From Banduia mediterranea (GTDB lineage: Bacteria; Pseudomonadota; Gammaproteobacteria; Nevskiales; Nevskiaceae), in contig NZ_JAVRIC010000001.1 in NCBI RefSeq assembly GCF_031846245.1, positions 62,001 to 126,000 of the forward strand: DNA of 64,000 nt. The letters are read 5' to 3'. Each line of letters starts with the position of its first letter. Positions within the stretch are counted from its first letter, which is position 1. Shown piece by piece: positions 9,286 through 17,135 of the stretch. The notes beneath the pieces are model-generated. The model saw nothing but the letters and a program-made list of their open reading frames with translations. It ran no database searches and was not told the DNA's origin. The translations under genes and the position numbers were made by a program.

Positions 9286-9480
9286 ATGCCCGTGAGCGCA
9301 AGCTCGAACATTGATCTTGGAGGGCTGGCGCTGGCGCCCGACGACGCACGCAAGTTGCAGGCGCTGATCGAAGCCCGGCTGGCCGCGCAGGAACGCGAAC
9401 TGGCCGATGCGGTTGAGCGGTCCTTGGGCATCGTGCCCAGGTTGTTGCGTGGACCGATCAAGAAAGTGCTGGGGCTATGA
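9286..9480 (+). CDS. Small hypothetical protein
   Basis: 64 residues, no recognised family. The N-terminus is polar (SSNIDLGGLALAPDDARKLQALIEARLAAQERELADAVERS), then a short basic-hydrophobic tail (RLLRGPIKKVLGL) that could be an amphipathic membrane-contact helix. A purine-rich GGAGA lies just before the ATG. It overlaps the next gene by ATGA, which supports its being real and translated with it. The ~190 bp before it (9098-9285) show no other gene. Confidence 0.55.
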   Translation: MPVSASSNIDLGGLALAPDDARKLQALIEARLAAQERELADAVERSLGIVPRLLRGPIKKVLGL

Positions 9481-10247
9481 GTCTGCAACAGGTCGAGGCG
9501 AACCGGATCGCGGCCCTGCTCAAGGTTCCGGCCACGGAATTGTCGTTTCTGCAGGACTGCGCGCCGGCCGAGTTGACGCGCCTGCGCAAGCGGATCACCG
9601 CAGCCGGCATCGAACGCCATCGCCGCAGCTTCGAACGCCTGTCGCGCGCCTCCGGCCTGATGCCGGTGCCGATCGCCGCGCGCATCGCGCAGGACGTGCT
9701 TGGCCCCGAGATCGTGGCGCAGCTCACGCCGTATATGCCCGTGGAGCGGTCGGTCAAGGTCGCGCAGCAGATGAGTATCGGGTTTCAGGCGGATGTCTCA
9801 GTGCACATGGTGCCGCAAGCCTCGTCGGACCTGCTCGCGGCGCTGCCGCACGAACTGCGGCGCGCGGTTACCCGCGAGTTGCTGGCGCGCGGCGAGTACG
9901 CCGTCATGGGGACGGTGGTCGATTTTCTGCCCGAGCCGGTGATTGCCGATCTCGCCCAGGAGATCGAGGATCCCGAAGCCTTGCTGGAAACCACCGGCTA
10001 CGTCGAAGATAAGTCGCGCCTGGGTCGGGTCGTCTCCAATTTTTCCGACGAGCGCATCGACGAACTGTTGCGCAGCGCCGCGCAAGGCGGGCGCATGGCC
10101 GTGCTGTGCGAACTGGTGGCCGCGATCGGGGATGCACCGCGCCGACGCCTGGCGCCGATCCTCGCGTCGGCCGATCCCGCAGTGCAGGCCGAATGGCGCA
10201 AGGTCTGGAGCGAATTGAAACTGGGTCGCGATCCCTTGCTCGAATGA
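9477..10247 (+). CDS. Conserved hypothetical protein, helical-repeat-like
   Basis: 256 residues, no signal peptide or membrane helix, predicted mostly helical. It contains two loosely similar blocks (RIAQDVLGPEIVAQLTPYMPVERSVKVAQQM and VVDFLPEPVIADLAQEIEDPEALLETTGYVEDKSRL), in the manner of MgtE-N-like or HEAT-type helical repeats, but I do not recognise a named family. It starts on the stop of the 64-residue gene and ends on the start of a DUF445 gene (ATGA at both junctions), so the three form a tight translationally coupled unit. The downstream partner being a DUF445 membrane protein suggests a membrane-associated job; function unknown. Confidence 0.65.
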   Translation: MSLQQVEANRIAALLKVPATELSFLQDCAPAELTRLRKRITAAGIERHRRSFERLSRASGLMPVPIAARIAQDVLGPEIVAQLTPYMPVERSVKVAQQMSIGFQADVSVHMVPQASSDLLAALPHELRRAVTRELLARGEYAVMGTVVDFLPEPVIADLAQEIEDPEALLETTGYVEDKSRLGRVVSNFSDERIDELLRSAAQGGRMAVLCELVAAIGDAPRRRLAPILASADPAVQAEWRKVWSELKLGRDPLLE

Positions 10248-10815
10248 GCGCCTGGTTCTGGATCCCGCTGATCAGCGCGTTCGTCGGCGGTGCGACGAAC
10301 TGGCTCGCGGTGTTCCTGACCCTGCACCCGGCACGCGAGCAGCGCCTGGGGGCCGTTTCGATTTCAGGGTTTCCTGCCGCGCAAATCGCACCGCATCGCC
10401 TACGCATTCGGCCAGCGCATGCTCGGCGACGAGCTGCTGGCCGAAACGCTGTCTGCGGTCAATCCCGAGTTCTGGGCCAAGCTGCGTCCGGCTGTGCGTG
10501 CGCACTGGATGCAGCGCATGCGGCCCGCTGCTGCCGCGCGTGATCGCCCAGACCTTCCGCCAACTGCAAGGCGATCCGGAGCACGACGTCGATTTCCCCC
10601 GCCTGGTCGCCGATTGGTTGCACGACGAGCCGGAGATCCTGCGCGAGTTTCCGGCGGACGCCTACGGCGACCTGATGCGGAAGGCGACGTCGGGTTTGTG
10701 CCAGCCGATTGTCGCGATGATGCCGCCCCACGACACGTACATGGCCCGGATGTTCCCCGCCCCCCGCGCCCCGCTCGGCACCCTCCGCCAGCTGACCGGC
10801 GCTCGACCGAGCTGA
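10244..10815 (+). pseudogene. DUF445 family membrane protein, frameshifted
   Basis: Starts MSAWFWIPLISAFVGGATNWLAV, the characteristic DUF445 N-terminal helix. Continuity then jumps frame at ~10350 (FQGFLPRKSHRIAYAFGQRMLGDELL) and again at ~10522 (GPLLPRVIAQTFRQLQGD, then VADWLHDEPEILREFPADAYGDLM). All pieces are collinear and recognisable, so two small indels have broken the gene. The C-terminal helix usual for DUF445 is not found; the 3' end dissolves into unrelated sequence. Frameshifts could be sequencing errors, but the truncated end argues for decay. Confidence 0.65.
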
Positions 10816-11264
10816 TTTCTGCGCCAGTCCGATTCAACGAAGCGCTGCCGACGGCCGTGATCGCGGGTCTTGGGTGCTTCGAGCACGCGCCGAGTGCTGT
10901 TTCCCCGGCTTGCGCGTAGGCGTCGCCCTCCGGACTTCGCCGGAACCTGCTGAACCTGCTGGGTTGGTGTGAGGCGCTACTTCAGGAGAGAGCCGGAGGT
11001 CGCACCAGGTAGAGCAGCTCGGTGACCCGATGCAGCACGTCCTTCACCGGGCAGGCGCTCGGCAGGTGCAGCTTGATTGCGATCCCCGTTCCTGAAACCT
11101 TCTCCACCCGTGTTTGAAAGCCGCCGTGAGCGGCTGATCTGTTTGTGTCTGCTATGGGGCGTCGCCCCTCGCGCATGCAACAATAATAGACGCGGGCCGT
11201 GTCCTCGGCTGTGCCTGCAGACCGCACCAACCCGCACGATTTTTATTGCATTTGCTACCCCCAT
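10816..11264. other. Stretch without a confident gene; one possible small minus-strand ORF
   Basis: About 450 bp between the DUF445 remnant and ardA. The only notable frame is on the minus strand, ~10982-11176 (ATG at 11176), ending VSGTGIAIKLHLPSACPVKDVLHRVTELLY, which reads like real protein but matches no family I can name. Codon use and an ATG are acceptable; support is otherwise weak. The start of this stretch is also the likely left boundary of the ardA/parDE/IS66 accessory segment. Confidence 0.3.
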
Positions 11265-11299
11265 CCTTGCCGGAAGGCAGGGGTTCAGGAGTGAACCCC
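11265..11299 (+). promoter_or_regulatory. Two overlapping hairpins in the ardA leader
   Basis: Positions 11265-11282 form a 7-bp stem with a GGAA loop (including one G-T pair). Positions 11280-11299 form a perfect 8-bp stem ggggttca/tgaacccc with a 4-nt loop. They share three bases, so only one can form fully at a time. They end 26 nt before the chosen ardA start. Strong leader hairpins fit either translational control or a promoter active on single-stranded DNA, as known ahead of anti-restriction genes on conjugative elements; which applies here is inference. Confidence 0.45.
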
Positions 11300-11325
11300 A
11301 AGCCCTATTGGAAAGGATGAAAGCC

Positions 11326-11799
11326 ATGACCTGCCAAGCCGAAATTCGTATCTATGTCGCCTGCCTTGCGACCTACAACAACGGCATCCTGCATGGCAGG
11401 TGGATTGACGCTTGTCAGGATGACGACGACATTCGGGGCGAGATCGCTGCAATGCTGGCAGCGTCACCGATTGCGGGTGCCGAGGAATACGCGATCCACG
11501 ACCATGAAGGCTTCGAGGGGGCGAGCGTTTCCGAATATGCCGGGATCGATGAGGTTACGGAACTGCTGGCCTATTTTGGCGATCTGGACGATGCGCGCAC
11601 CGCGATGGAAGACCACTACGCCGGAGTCTATCGCTCGGTCGCCGACGTCGCCGAGGAGCTGACCGGGGAAACCACGGAGATTCCGGACAATCTGCGCTTT
11701 TATATCGACTGCGAGCGGATGGCGCGTGACCTGGTGGTCAATGACATGCTGGTCATCGAGTTGTCCTTCGAGGAAGTGCATGTCTTCTGGAGCCACTGA
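11326..11799 (+). CDS. ardA: Antirestriction protein ArdA
   Basis: 157 residues, strongly acidic throughout, as expected for ArdA, a DNA mimic that blocks type I restriction enzymes during element transfer. Family signatures include RIYVACLATYNNGILHGRWIDA at the N-terminus, HDHEGF and LAYFGDLDDARTAMEDHYAGVYRSVADVAEELT in the middle, and a C-terminal ARDLVVNDMLVIE. The start at 11326 is preferred because GAAAGG is correctly spaced for it; an in-frame ATG nine bases earlier sits directly on that motif. ArdA normally travels on plasmids, ICEs or transposons, which suits the neighbouring parDE and IS66 remnant. Confidence 0.93.
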   Translation: MTCQAEIRIYVACLATYNNGILHGRWIDACQDDDDIRGEIAAMLAASPIAGAEEYAIHDHEGFEGASVSEYAGIDEVTELLAYFGDLDDARTAMEDHYAGVYRSVADVAEELTGETTEIPDNLRFYIDCERMARDLVVNDMLVIELSFEEVHVFWSH

Positions 11800-11873
11800 G
11801 GCGGTGGGGGTGGTGACATGGATTCGCCGTCGGATGGCTCAGGGCGAGTTCTCTCGCAGCGTCTCCAGCCCGG

Positions 11874-12180
11874 TCATGTCTCCCCACCTTCCCGCAGCGC
11901 GACGCTCACATCCCGTCCGCGCAGAATGCGGACGATCAACACGCCGTCGCCATCTTCCCGGTAGTAAATCGCATGTGCGCCGTAGACGCTGCGCCGCATG
12001 CCGGGCCGGATATGGTCGATGCCCTGGTACAGACGCGGCTGTTCCGCAATCCGGGTGAAGCGCTCCAGCATGCCGGCGGCGTAGGCGTCGGCCTGTTCCA
12101 GGCCAAATGTCAGCACCCCCGTACACATACAGACTGTCGAAATCCTGGTCGGCGCTGTTGCTGAGCCTATATGTGGCCAT
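11874..12180 (-). pseudogene. parE: ParE/RelE-family toxin, frameshifted in a G run
   Basis: Read on the minus strand the protein begins MATYRLSNSADQDFDSLYVYG and must change frame to continue VLTFGLEQADAYAAGMLERF, HIRPGMRRSVYGAHAIYYRE, VLIVRILRGRDVSVAL, which together give a full-length ParE toxin (~95 residues). The break lies in five Gs (CCCCC at ~12116-12120 on the plus strand); removing one G restores the frame. It is therefore either a recently killed toxin, a phase-variable tract or a base-calling error. The start overlaps the antitoxin gene by 14 bp. Confidence 0.8.
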
Positions 12181-12424
12181 CCACCTTCAGCCTTTCCCGA
12201 GCCGCCTGCAGAATGTCCGCAGGGGAGCGGTCGCTGATGCCGCTTTGCTCGCCCTCGATCAGAGCGGTGCGCAATTGCTCGATTTCGGCGTTGCGGGCCT
12301 GATCACGGCGGATCAGGTCGCGGAAATACTCGCTGTCATTGGTGAAGTCACCGCTGGCAATGCGGGCCTTGACCCAATCGCCCTGCTGATCGGTCAGCGT
12401 GATGGTCTTGCGGATCGTGGTCAT
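12167..12424 (-). CDS. parD: ParD-type ribbon-helix-helix antitoxin
   Basis: 85 residues. The N-terminus (RKTITLTDQQGDWVKARIASGDFTNDSEYFRDLIRRDQ) is the usual ParD ribbon-helix-helix DNA-binding region; the C-terminal half is polar and would wrap the toxin. It is intact even though its toxin is frameshifted. A perfect ATACTA-N6-TAGTAT palindrome lies ~25-42 bp upstream and is the likely autoregulatory operator. Confidence 0.9.
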   Translation of the reverse strand: MTTIRKTITLTDQQGDWVKARIASGDFTNDSEYFRDLIRRDQARNAEIEQLRTALIEGEQSGISDRSPADILQAARERLKVDGHI

Positions 12425-12448
12425 CTCAGCCTTCTTTCATCAATCATC

Positions 12449-12466
12449 ATACTATTGATGTAGTAT
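12449..12466 (-). promoter_or_regulatory. Likely ParD operator
   Basis: ATACTA-ttgatg-TAGTAT is a perfect 6-bp inverted repeat with a 6-bp spacer, 25 bp upstream of the parD start. On the minus strand it overlaps a -10-like TATACT. Ribbon-helix-helix antitoxins commonly repress their operon by binding such palindromes. Confidence 0.6.
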
Positions 12467-12589
12467 AGCGTATCGCGCGGCGTTTCTGAAAGGTAACTAC
12501 TCACCCCCTGCTACCTGGCCGTGAGTGCTTGACAACGCAGATGCCTGAGCCTACGCAGCCGATCCGACTGAGGTGGACGGGGATCGGCG

Positions 12590-12811
12590 GTGATGGCCAA
12601 CTATTTCGGACCCACGACGCATACATGGAGACCCACCTCGATGGTGGACCGGGTGCACTGGGCCCGCTATGCAGGTAAGAATCACACGGACCGGCAACGC
12701 ATCAAGCGCAAGGCCGAGAACTGGGGGCGGCGTTATCGCGCCTTGCCGCCCGGCGAACGGCTGGCGGTGCTCTGCGCGCTGATGGCCGCCGAGGCCGGCG
12801 AGCACGCGTAG
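12590..12811 (+). CDS. Small conserved-looking protein inside the IS66 remnant
   Basis: 73 residues (start ATG 12590 or 12593). The C-terminal part (KNHTDRQRIKRKAENWGRRY, then LPPGERLAVLCALMAAEAGE) is strongly helical and basic then acidic. It resembles small hypothetical proteins seen near DNA adenine methylases in mobile DNA, but I am not certain. It is not a known IS66 component. It may be host or passenger sequence brought in by the rearrangement that deleted tnpA/tnpB. Confidence 0.4.
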   Translation: MMANYFGPTTHTWRPTSMVDRVHWARYAGKNHTDRQRIKRKAENWGRRYRALPPGERLAVLCALMAAEAGEHA

Positions 12812-12860
12812 GCACGTCGGCCGCGCTCCATGGCCAGCGTCAACAAACAGTCCCTGCGGC

Positions 12861-13532
12861 AAGTACGTCTTGAAGTTCCTGCACCCCAAGCGTGGGCTCG
12901 AAGCGATGGCGGACATCGGTGTCATCCCGTGCTACGGCGGCGCCATGATCCACGACTGCTGGGCCTCCTACTTCTCGTACGACCACTGCGGGCACGGGCT
13001 GTGCGGCGCGCACCTCTTGCGGGAGCTCACCTTCATCGCCGACGCCGACGGCTACGCCTGGGCGAGAAACCTCAAGCGCCTGCTGCAACAGACCTGCGCG
13101 GTGGTCTCCAGGCGCAAACGGAAAAAGCTCAACGGCCGCGAATACGCAAAACTCCAGAAACACTACCGCAACATCCTGACCCGGGGCGACAAGGAACTCC
13201 CGCCGATTCCCCCACGGCAGAACGGCAAGCGCGGCCGAATCGCCAAATCAGATGCCCACAAGCTGTGGGAACGACTGAGCGACCATGAGAGCGCCGTCCT
13301 GCTGTTTGCCAAAGCGTCTCATGTCGCGTTTACCAACAATCGTGCCGAGCGTGAGCTGCGCATGAGCAAGGTCAAGCAGAAAGTCTCCGGTTGCTTCCGC
13401 AACCGGGCGTACGCCCAAGCCTATTGCCGCATCTCCAGCTACCTGCAGACCATGGCCAACCGCGGATACAATCCCCTCATCGCTATCCAACTCGCGCTTT
13501 CCGGCCAGCTCTACGCTGAAACGGGTGAGTAG
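12861..13532 (+). pseudogene. IS66 transposase (TnpC), C-terminal half
   Basis: About 220 residues. Recognisable IS66 DDE-domain blocks are HDCWASYFSYDHCGHGLCGAHLLREL, DKELPPIPPRQNGKRGRIAKSDAHKLWERL and FTNNRAERELRMSKVKQKVSGCFR, the last containing the catalytic-Glu region (NRAERELRM). The N-terminal leucine-zipper/zinc-finger part and the first catalytic Asp region are missing; upstream the sequence changes abruptly at ~12860, next to a 22-bp inverted repeat. The ORF ends inside the right IS end (GE stop), as is normal for IS66. Confidence 0.85.
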
Positions 13533-13536
13533 TTAC

Positions 13537-13802
13537 CCGCAGGGACTGTTTGTTGACGTTATCGTTGTAGCATCAGCCTTCGTTGCCGGTGTTGTACGGC
13601 GGGTCGATGAAAATCAGGTCCACGGCACCGGCGTAGCGCGGCAACAGGCTCTTGAGCGCGTGCAGGTTGTCGCCGCGATCAGGTTGCCGGCGAGGTCCGC
13701 TGGCCCGATCGACTTCGCGGAATCCGGAAACAGCGGACGATACGGCACCGTCAGGTGATGGTTGTAGACGTATTCTTTGCCTTCGAAGACGATTTCAGGC
13801 AT
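13537..13802 (-). pseudogene. Adenine-specific DNA methyltransferase, N-terminal fragment
   Basis: On the minus strand it starts MPEIVFEGKEYVYNHHLTVPYRPL and, after a small deletion near 13680, continues GDNLHALKSLLPRYAG, DLIFIDPPYNTGNEG, then TGA where the family has Trp, then CYNDNVN. This is the N-terminus of a type III Mod-like/site-specific adenine methyltransferase, with the catalytic DPPY intact. The rest is cut off by sequence joined to the IS66 right end. Stop, frameshift and truncation all indicate a dead gene. Confidence 0.8.
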
Positions 13803-13920
13803 CGGGCAACCTTGGGCGGAAGGTGGTTTTGAACGCGCTGGCCGCTGCTGGACAGCCCTTGGTGGGAATTGTAAGCGCAGCGGTAGCACCTCGCCGGGCG
13901 TCAGGCAGTGCGCTGAAACG

Positions 13921-13946
13921 AAAAAGGCCGGCGTCTCCGCCGGCCT
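13921..13946 (-). terminator. Rho-independent terminator of the pnt operon
   Basis: A perfect 9-bp GC stem aggccggcg/cgccggcct with a 4-nt loop (13925-13946) is followed on the minus strand by TTTTT. It lies ~30 bp past the pntB stop. The 13803-13920 interval before it shows nothing else recognisable. Confidence 0.85.
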
Positions 13947-13974
13947 CATTCTCAACTGCTTTTGCAGCGAAGGC

Positions 13975-15390
13975 TCAGTGACCGCCGCTCAGTGACTTCA
14001 CCGCCTGGATCATGGCGACCATCACCTTCTGCGCGTCACCGTAGACCATGTTGGTGTTGTCGGCGAAGAACAGTTCGTTCTCCACGCCCGAGTAGCCCTT
14101 GCCCTGGCCGCGCTTGATCACGTAGGTCTGCTTGGCCTTGTCCACGTTGAGGATCGGCATGCCGTAGATCGGCGAGGACTTGTTGCTGCGTGCCGCCGGG
14201 TTGACGGTGTCGTTGGCGCCGATCACGAGGGCCACGTCGGCTTCCTTGAACTCCTCGTTGATGTCTTCCATGTCGTAGATGATGTCGTACGGCACGCCGG
14301 CTTCTGCGAGCAATACGTTCATGTGTCCCGGCATACGGCCCGCGACCGGGTGGATCGCGAACTTCACTTCCACGCCTTCCTCTTCCAGCAGCTTCACGAA
14401 TTCGTAGAGCTTGTGCTGGGCCTGCGCCACCGCCAGACCGTAGCCCGGCGCGATGATGACCTTGGACGCATAGCGCATGTTGACGGCGGCATCCGAGGCC
14501 TCGGCCGGCTTCATGCTGCCCGCGATCTCGCCGCCGGTGTCGTCCGAAACGGCGCCGAAGTTGCTGAACAGCACGTTGCTGACCGAGCGATTCATCGCCT
14601 TGGCCATCAGCAGGGTCAGCAGGGTGCCGGCGGAGCCGACCACCATGCCGGCAATCATCAACGCCGGGTTCTGCAGCACATAGCCTTCGAAGCCAACCGC
14701 AAGACCGGTGAAGGCGTTGTACAGCGAGATCACCACCGGCATGTCGGCACCGCCGATCGGCATCGTCATCAGCACGCCGTAGATCAGCGCCAGGATGAAG
14801 AACAGCGCCACGGTAAAGGTGCTGACATGACCGCCGTGCGCGACGATCCACAGGCCGATCAGGGCAGTGACCAACAGGAACACGCCGTTGATCATCTGCT
14901 GGCTGGAGACGCGCCACACGCCGTTGATGCGACCGTCCAACTTGGCCCAGGCGATCAGCGAACCGGACAGGGAGACGGCGCCGATCAGCGCGCCAAGCAC
15001 CGCCAGAATCAGGGTGACCGTGCCGTGCGCCTTGCCGCCGAACAGTTCGATCGCTGCAATCGCAGCGGCGGCGCCGCCCCCCATGCCGTTGTACAGCGCC
15101 ACCATCTGCGGCATCTCGGTCATGGCCACGCGTTTGCCGCCGCGCCAGGCCCAGCCCAGGCCCACCGCCAGCGCCACGATCGCGAGAATCATGTTGCTGA
15201 CCAGCTGCGGTCGCGCTTGCGGTTCCACGTTCAGCGTGTAGAGGAAGCTGGCGGCCACGGCGATGACCATGCCCCAACCGGCAACGACGATGCCGGAGCG
15301 CGCCGTGACCGGCGAGCTCATGCGTTTGAGGCCGAAGATGAATAAAAATGCGGCCAGCAGGTAGCTGGTCTGAATGATCAGGTTGGTCAT
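13975..15390 (-). CDS. pntB: NAD(P) transhydrogenase subunit beta
   Basis: 471 residues, the usual PntB length. The N-terminal ~280 residues hold about nine membrane helices (YLLAAFLFIFGLKRM and LALIYGVLMTMPIGGADMPVVISLYN among them). The C-terminal ~180 residues are the NADP(H)-binding domain III, with VIIAPGYGLAVAQAQHKLYE, HPVAGRMPGHMNVLLAEA and VIGANDTVNPAA. It couples proton entry to hydride transfer from NADH to NADP+. It follows pntAB by nine bases and is closed by a strong terminator. Confidence 0.97.
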   Translation of the reverse strand: MTNLIIQTSYLLAAFLFIFGLKRMSSPVTARSGIVVAGWGMVIAVAASFLYTLNVEPQARPQLVSNMILAIVALAVGLGWAWRGGKRVAMTEMPQMVALYNGMGGGAAAAIAAIELFGGKAHGTVTLILAVLGALIGAVSLSGSLIAWAKLDGRINGVWRVSSQQMINGVFLLVTALIGLWIVAHGGHVSTFTVALFFILALIYGVLMTMPIGGADMPVVISLYNAFTGLAVGFEGYVLQNPALMIAGMVVGSAGTLLTLLMAKAMNRSVSNVLFSNFGAVSDDTGGEIAGSMKPAEASDAAVNMRYASKVIIAPGYGLAVAQAQHKLYEFVKLLEEEGVEVKFAIHPVAGRMPGHMNVLLAEAGVPYDIIYDMEDINEEFKEADVALVIGANDTVNPAARSNKSSPIYGMPILNVDKAKQTYVIKRGQGKGYSGVENELFFADNTNMVYGDAQKVMVAMIQAVKSLSGGH

Positions 15391-15399
15391 GGCGAGCCC

Positions 15400-15693
15400 C
15401 TACTTCTTCTTGTCGCTGGGCTTGAACATCTCAAGCATGCGTTCGGTGACGACGTAGCCGCCGGCGGCGTTGCCGGCACCCAGCAGCACGCCGAAAAAGC
15501 CGATGATCTGCTCAAGGCCGTTGGTGGCGTTGAGCAGCGCCCACATGGCGCCGACCACGACGATGCCGTGAATGAAGTTGGAGCCCGACATCAGCGGGGT
15601 ATGCAGAATCGCCGGCACGCGGCCGATGATTTCGTAGCCGGTGAATGCCGCGAGCATGAAGATGTAGAGCGCGACGAGGCCTGTGATGATCAT
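15400..15693 (-). CDS. pntAB: NAD(P) transhydrogenase subunit alpha part 2 (membrane)
   Basis: 97 residues with three hydrophobic helices (LVALYIFMLAAFTGYEIIG, IHGIVVVGAMWALL, IIGFFGVLLGAGNAAGGYVVT), ending in FKPSDKKK. It is the small membrane subunit found where the alpha chain is split in two, as in alphaproteobacteria and several gammaproteobacteria. The conserved HTPLMSGSNFIHGI loop is present. It lies between pntAA and pntB with 11-bp and nine-bp gaps. Confidence 0.95.
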   Translation of the reverse strand: MIITGLVALYIFMLAAFTGYEIIGRVPAILHTPLMSGSNFIHGIVVVGAMWALLNATNGLEQIIGFFGVLLGAGNAAGGYVVTERMLEMFKPSDKKK

Positions 15694-15704
15694 GGTGTGT
15701 CCTC

Positions 15705-16829
15705 TCAGTTGCCGTTCACGGCTTTGCTCGCCGCTTCGTTCTTGATTTCGCCGCCGTGCGTGAGCGCGGCCTTGGCGATGACCTCGTCATCCCAGTCGAG
15801 ATTGATCGCGCCATCTTTCACGATCAGTTCGAGCAGGTTCAGCAGGTTCTTGGAATACAGCTCGCTGGCATGTTCGGCCAGCAGGCTCGGCACGTTGAGC
15901 GGCGCCACGATCTTGGCGTGACCGACCTGCGTGGTCTCGCCCGGCACCGTGTATTCGCAGTTGCCGCCGCCTTCGGCCGCCAGATCCACGATCACCGCGC
16001 CCGGCTTCATGCCGTCCACCTGCGCCTTGGAAATCAGCTTGGGGCTGGGCCGGCCGGGAATCGCGGCCGTGGTGATGATCGCGTCGGCCTGCTGGATGCG
16101 CTTGGTCAGCACTTCGGCGACCTTGGCCTTTTCCTCATCCGTCAGCTCGCGGGCATAGCCGCCTTCGCCGCGTGCGTCGATACCGGTGTCGACGAACTTG
16201 GCGCCCAGTGACTCGCACTGCTCCTTGGTTTCGGGGCGCACGTCGTAGCCTTCGACCATGGCGCCGAGGCGGCGCGCGGTGGCGATCGCCTGCAGGCCGG
16301 CCACGCCCAGGCCCATGACCAGCACCTTGGCCGGACGGATCGAACCGACCGCCGTGGTCATCATCGGCAGTATGCGTGCGAGTTCGGTCGCCGCCAGCAG
16401 GCCGGCGTAGTAGCCGCTCAGCGCGGCCTGGGACGACAGCGCGTCCATCGCCTGGGCGCGCGTGATGCGCGGTACCAGTTCCATCGCGAAACAGGTGATC
16501 TTGCGGTCGCGCAGCGCCTTGACCAGCTCGACTTCGCGATGCGCATAAATGAAGGACATCAGGATCGAGCCTTCCTTCATCTGCGCGACTTCGGCAAGGC
16601 TGGGCGGCTGCACGCGCATCACGATGTCGGTGGCCGCCAGATCGACTGGGCCTACATTGACACCGGCTGCGCTGTATGAGGCATCCGGAATCAGCGCGGC
16701 GTCGCCGGCACCGGTTTCCAGCGAAATCTCGACGCCGAGTTTTTGTAGTTTCTGAACCACCGACGGAACCAGCGCCACGCGCTGCTCGTTGGGACGCGTT
16801 TCTTTCGGCACGGTTATGGATACCGGCAT
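15705..16829 (-). CDS. pntAA: NAD(P) transhydrogenase subunit alpha part 1 (NAD-binding)
   Basis: 374 residues, the soluble NAD(H)-binding domain I of split-type transhydrogenase. Signatures: KETRPNEQRVALVPSVV near the N-terminus, VLVMGLGVAGLQAIATARRLGA (Rossmann loop) at ~170, and IVDLAAEGGGNCEYT later. A clear RBS (aagggag) precedes the ATG. It is the first gene of pntAA-pntAB-pntB. The divergent upstream gene is only an exonuclease fragment. Confidence 0.96.
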   Translation of the reverse strand: MPVSITVPKETRPNEQRVALVPSVVQKLQKLGVEISLETGAGDAALIPDASYSAAGVNVGPVDLAATDIVMRVQPPSLAEVAQMKEGSILMSFIYAHREVELVKALRDRKITCFAMELVPRITRAQAMDALSSQAALSGYYAGLLAATELARILPMMTTAVGSIRPAKVLVMGLGVAGLQAIATARRLGAMVEGYDVRPETKEQCESLGAKFVDTGIDARGEGGYARELTDEEKAKVAEVLTKRIQQADAIITTAAIPGRPSPKLISKAQVDGMKPGAVIVDLAAEGGGNCEYTVPGETTQVGHAKIVAPLNVPSLLAEHASELYSKNLLNLLELIVKDGAINLDWDDEVIAKAALTHGGEIKNEAASKAVNGN

Positions 16830-16977
16830 CGCTTACTCCCTTGCACACGGAAAACGGCTTGTGGGGCGACAATACGCCCGATGCGCGCGGGATACGCACG
16901 CAAAGTGGCGCGCAGTCTACGCAACCCGAAAAATAGAAATCAATCTCAACTCGTCTGAAATACCGGAGCCGACGACC

Positions 16978-17060
16978 GTGAGTGAGAACAATGGCCCCGC
17001 CGCACTTTATCTGGTCGACGCCACGATTTATGTATTTCGCGCCTGGTTTTCGATCCCGGT
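16978..17060 (+). pseudogene. 5'-3' exonuclease (PIN/FEN type), N-terminal fragment
   Basis: A GTG start with a GGAG ahead gives VSENNGPAALYLVDATIYVFRAWFSIP, the distinctive N-terminus of bacterial 5'-3' exonucleases. Homology stops at ~17057 and the frame continues as nonsense to 17148. A deletion has joined this stub to unrelated sequence. Confidence 0.65.
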
Positions 17061-17135
17061 TACAAAGCGAATCGCGAGGCCGCGCCTGCGAACTGGGGCT
17101 GAGCGAGCGTATGGCGCGCCGGATCGTCGACCAAA

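Larger units (their letters stand above)
12493..13536 (+). mobile_element. IS66-family element, internally deleted
   Basis: The left end gtaactactcaccc (12493) and right end gggtgagtagttac (ending 13536) are 14-bp perfect inverted repeats beginning GTAA, as in IS66. Full IS66 elements are about 2.5 kb with tnpA, tnpB and tnpC; here only ~1.04 kb remains, with the 3' half of tnpC and a small unrelated-looking ORF. No 8-bp target duplication is visible. The right end abuts a methyltransferase fragment. The left ~59 bp are repeated as a solo end at 3501. Confidence 0.85.
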
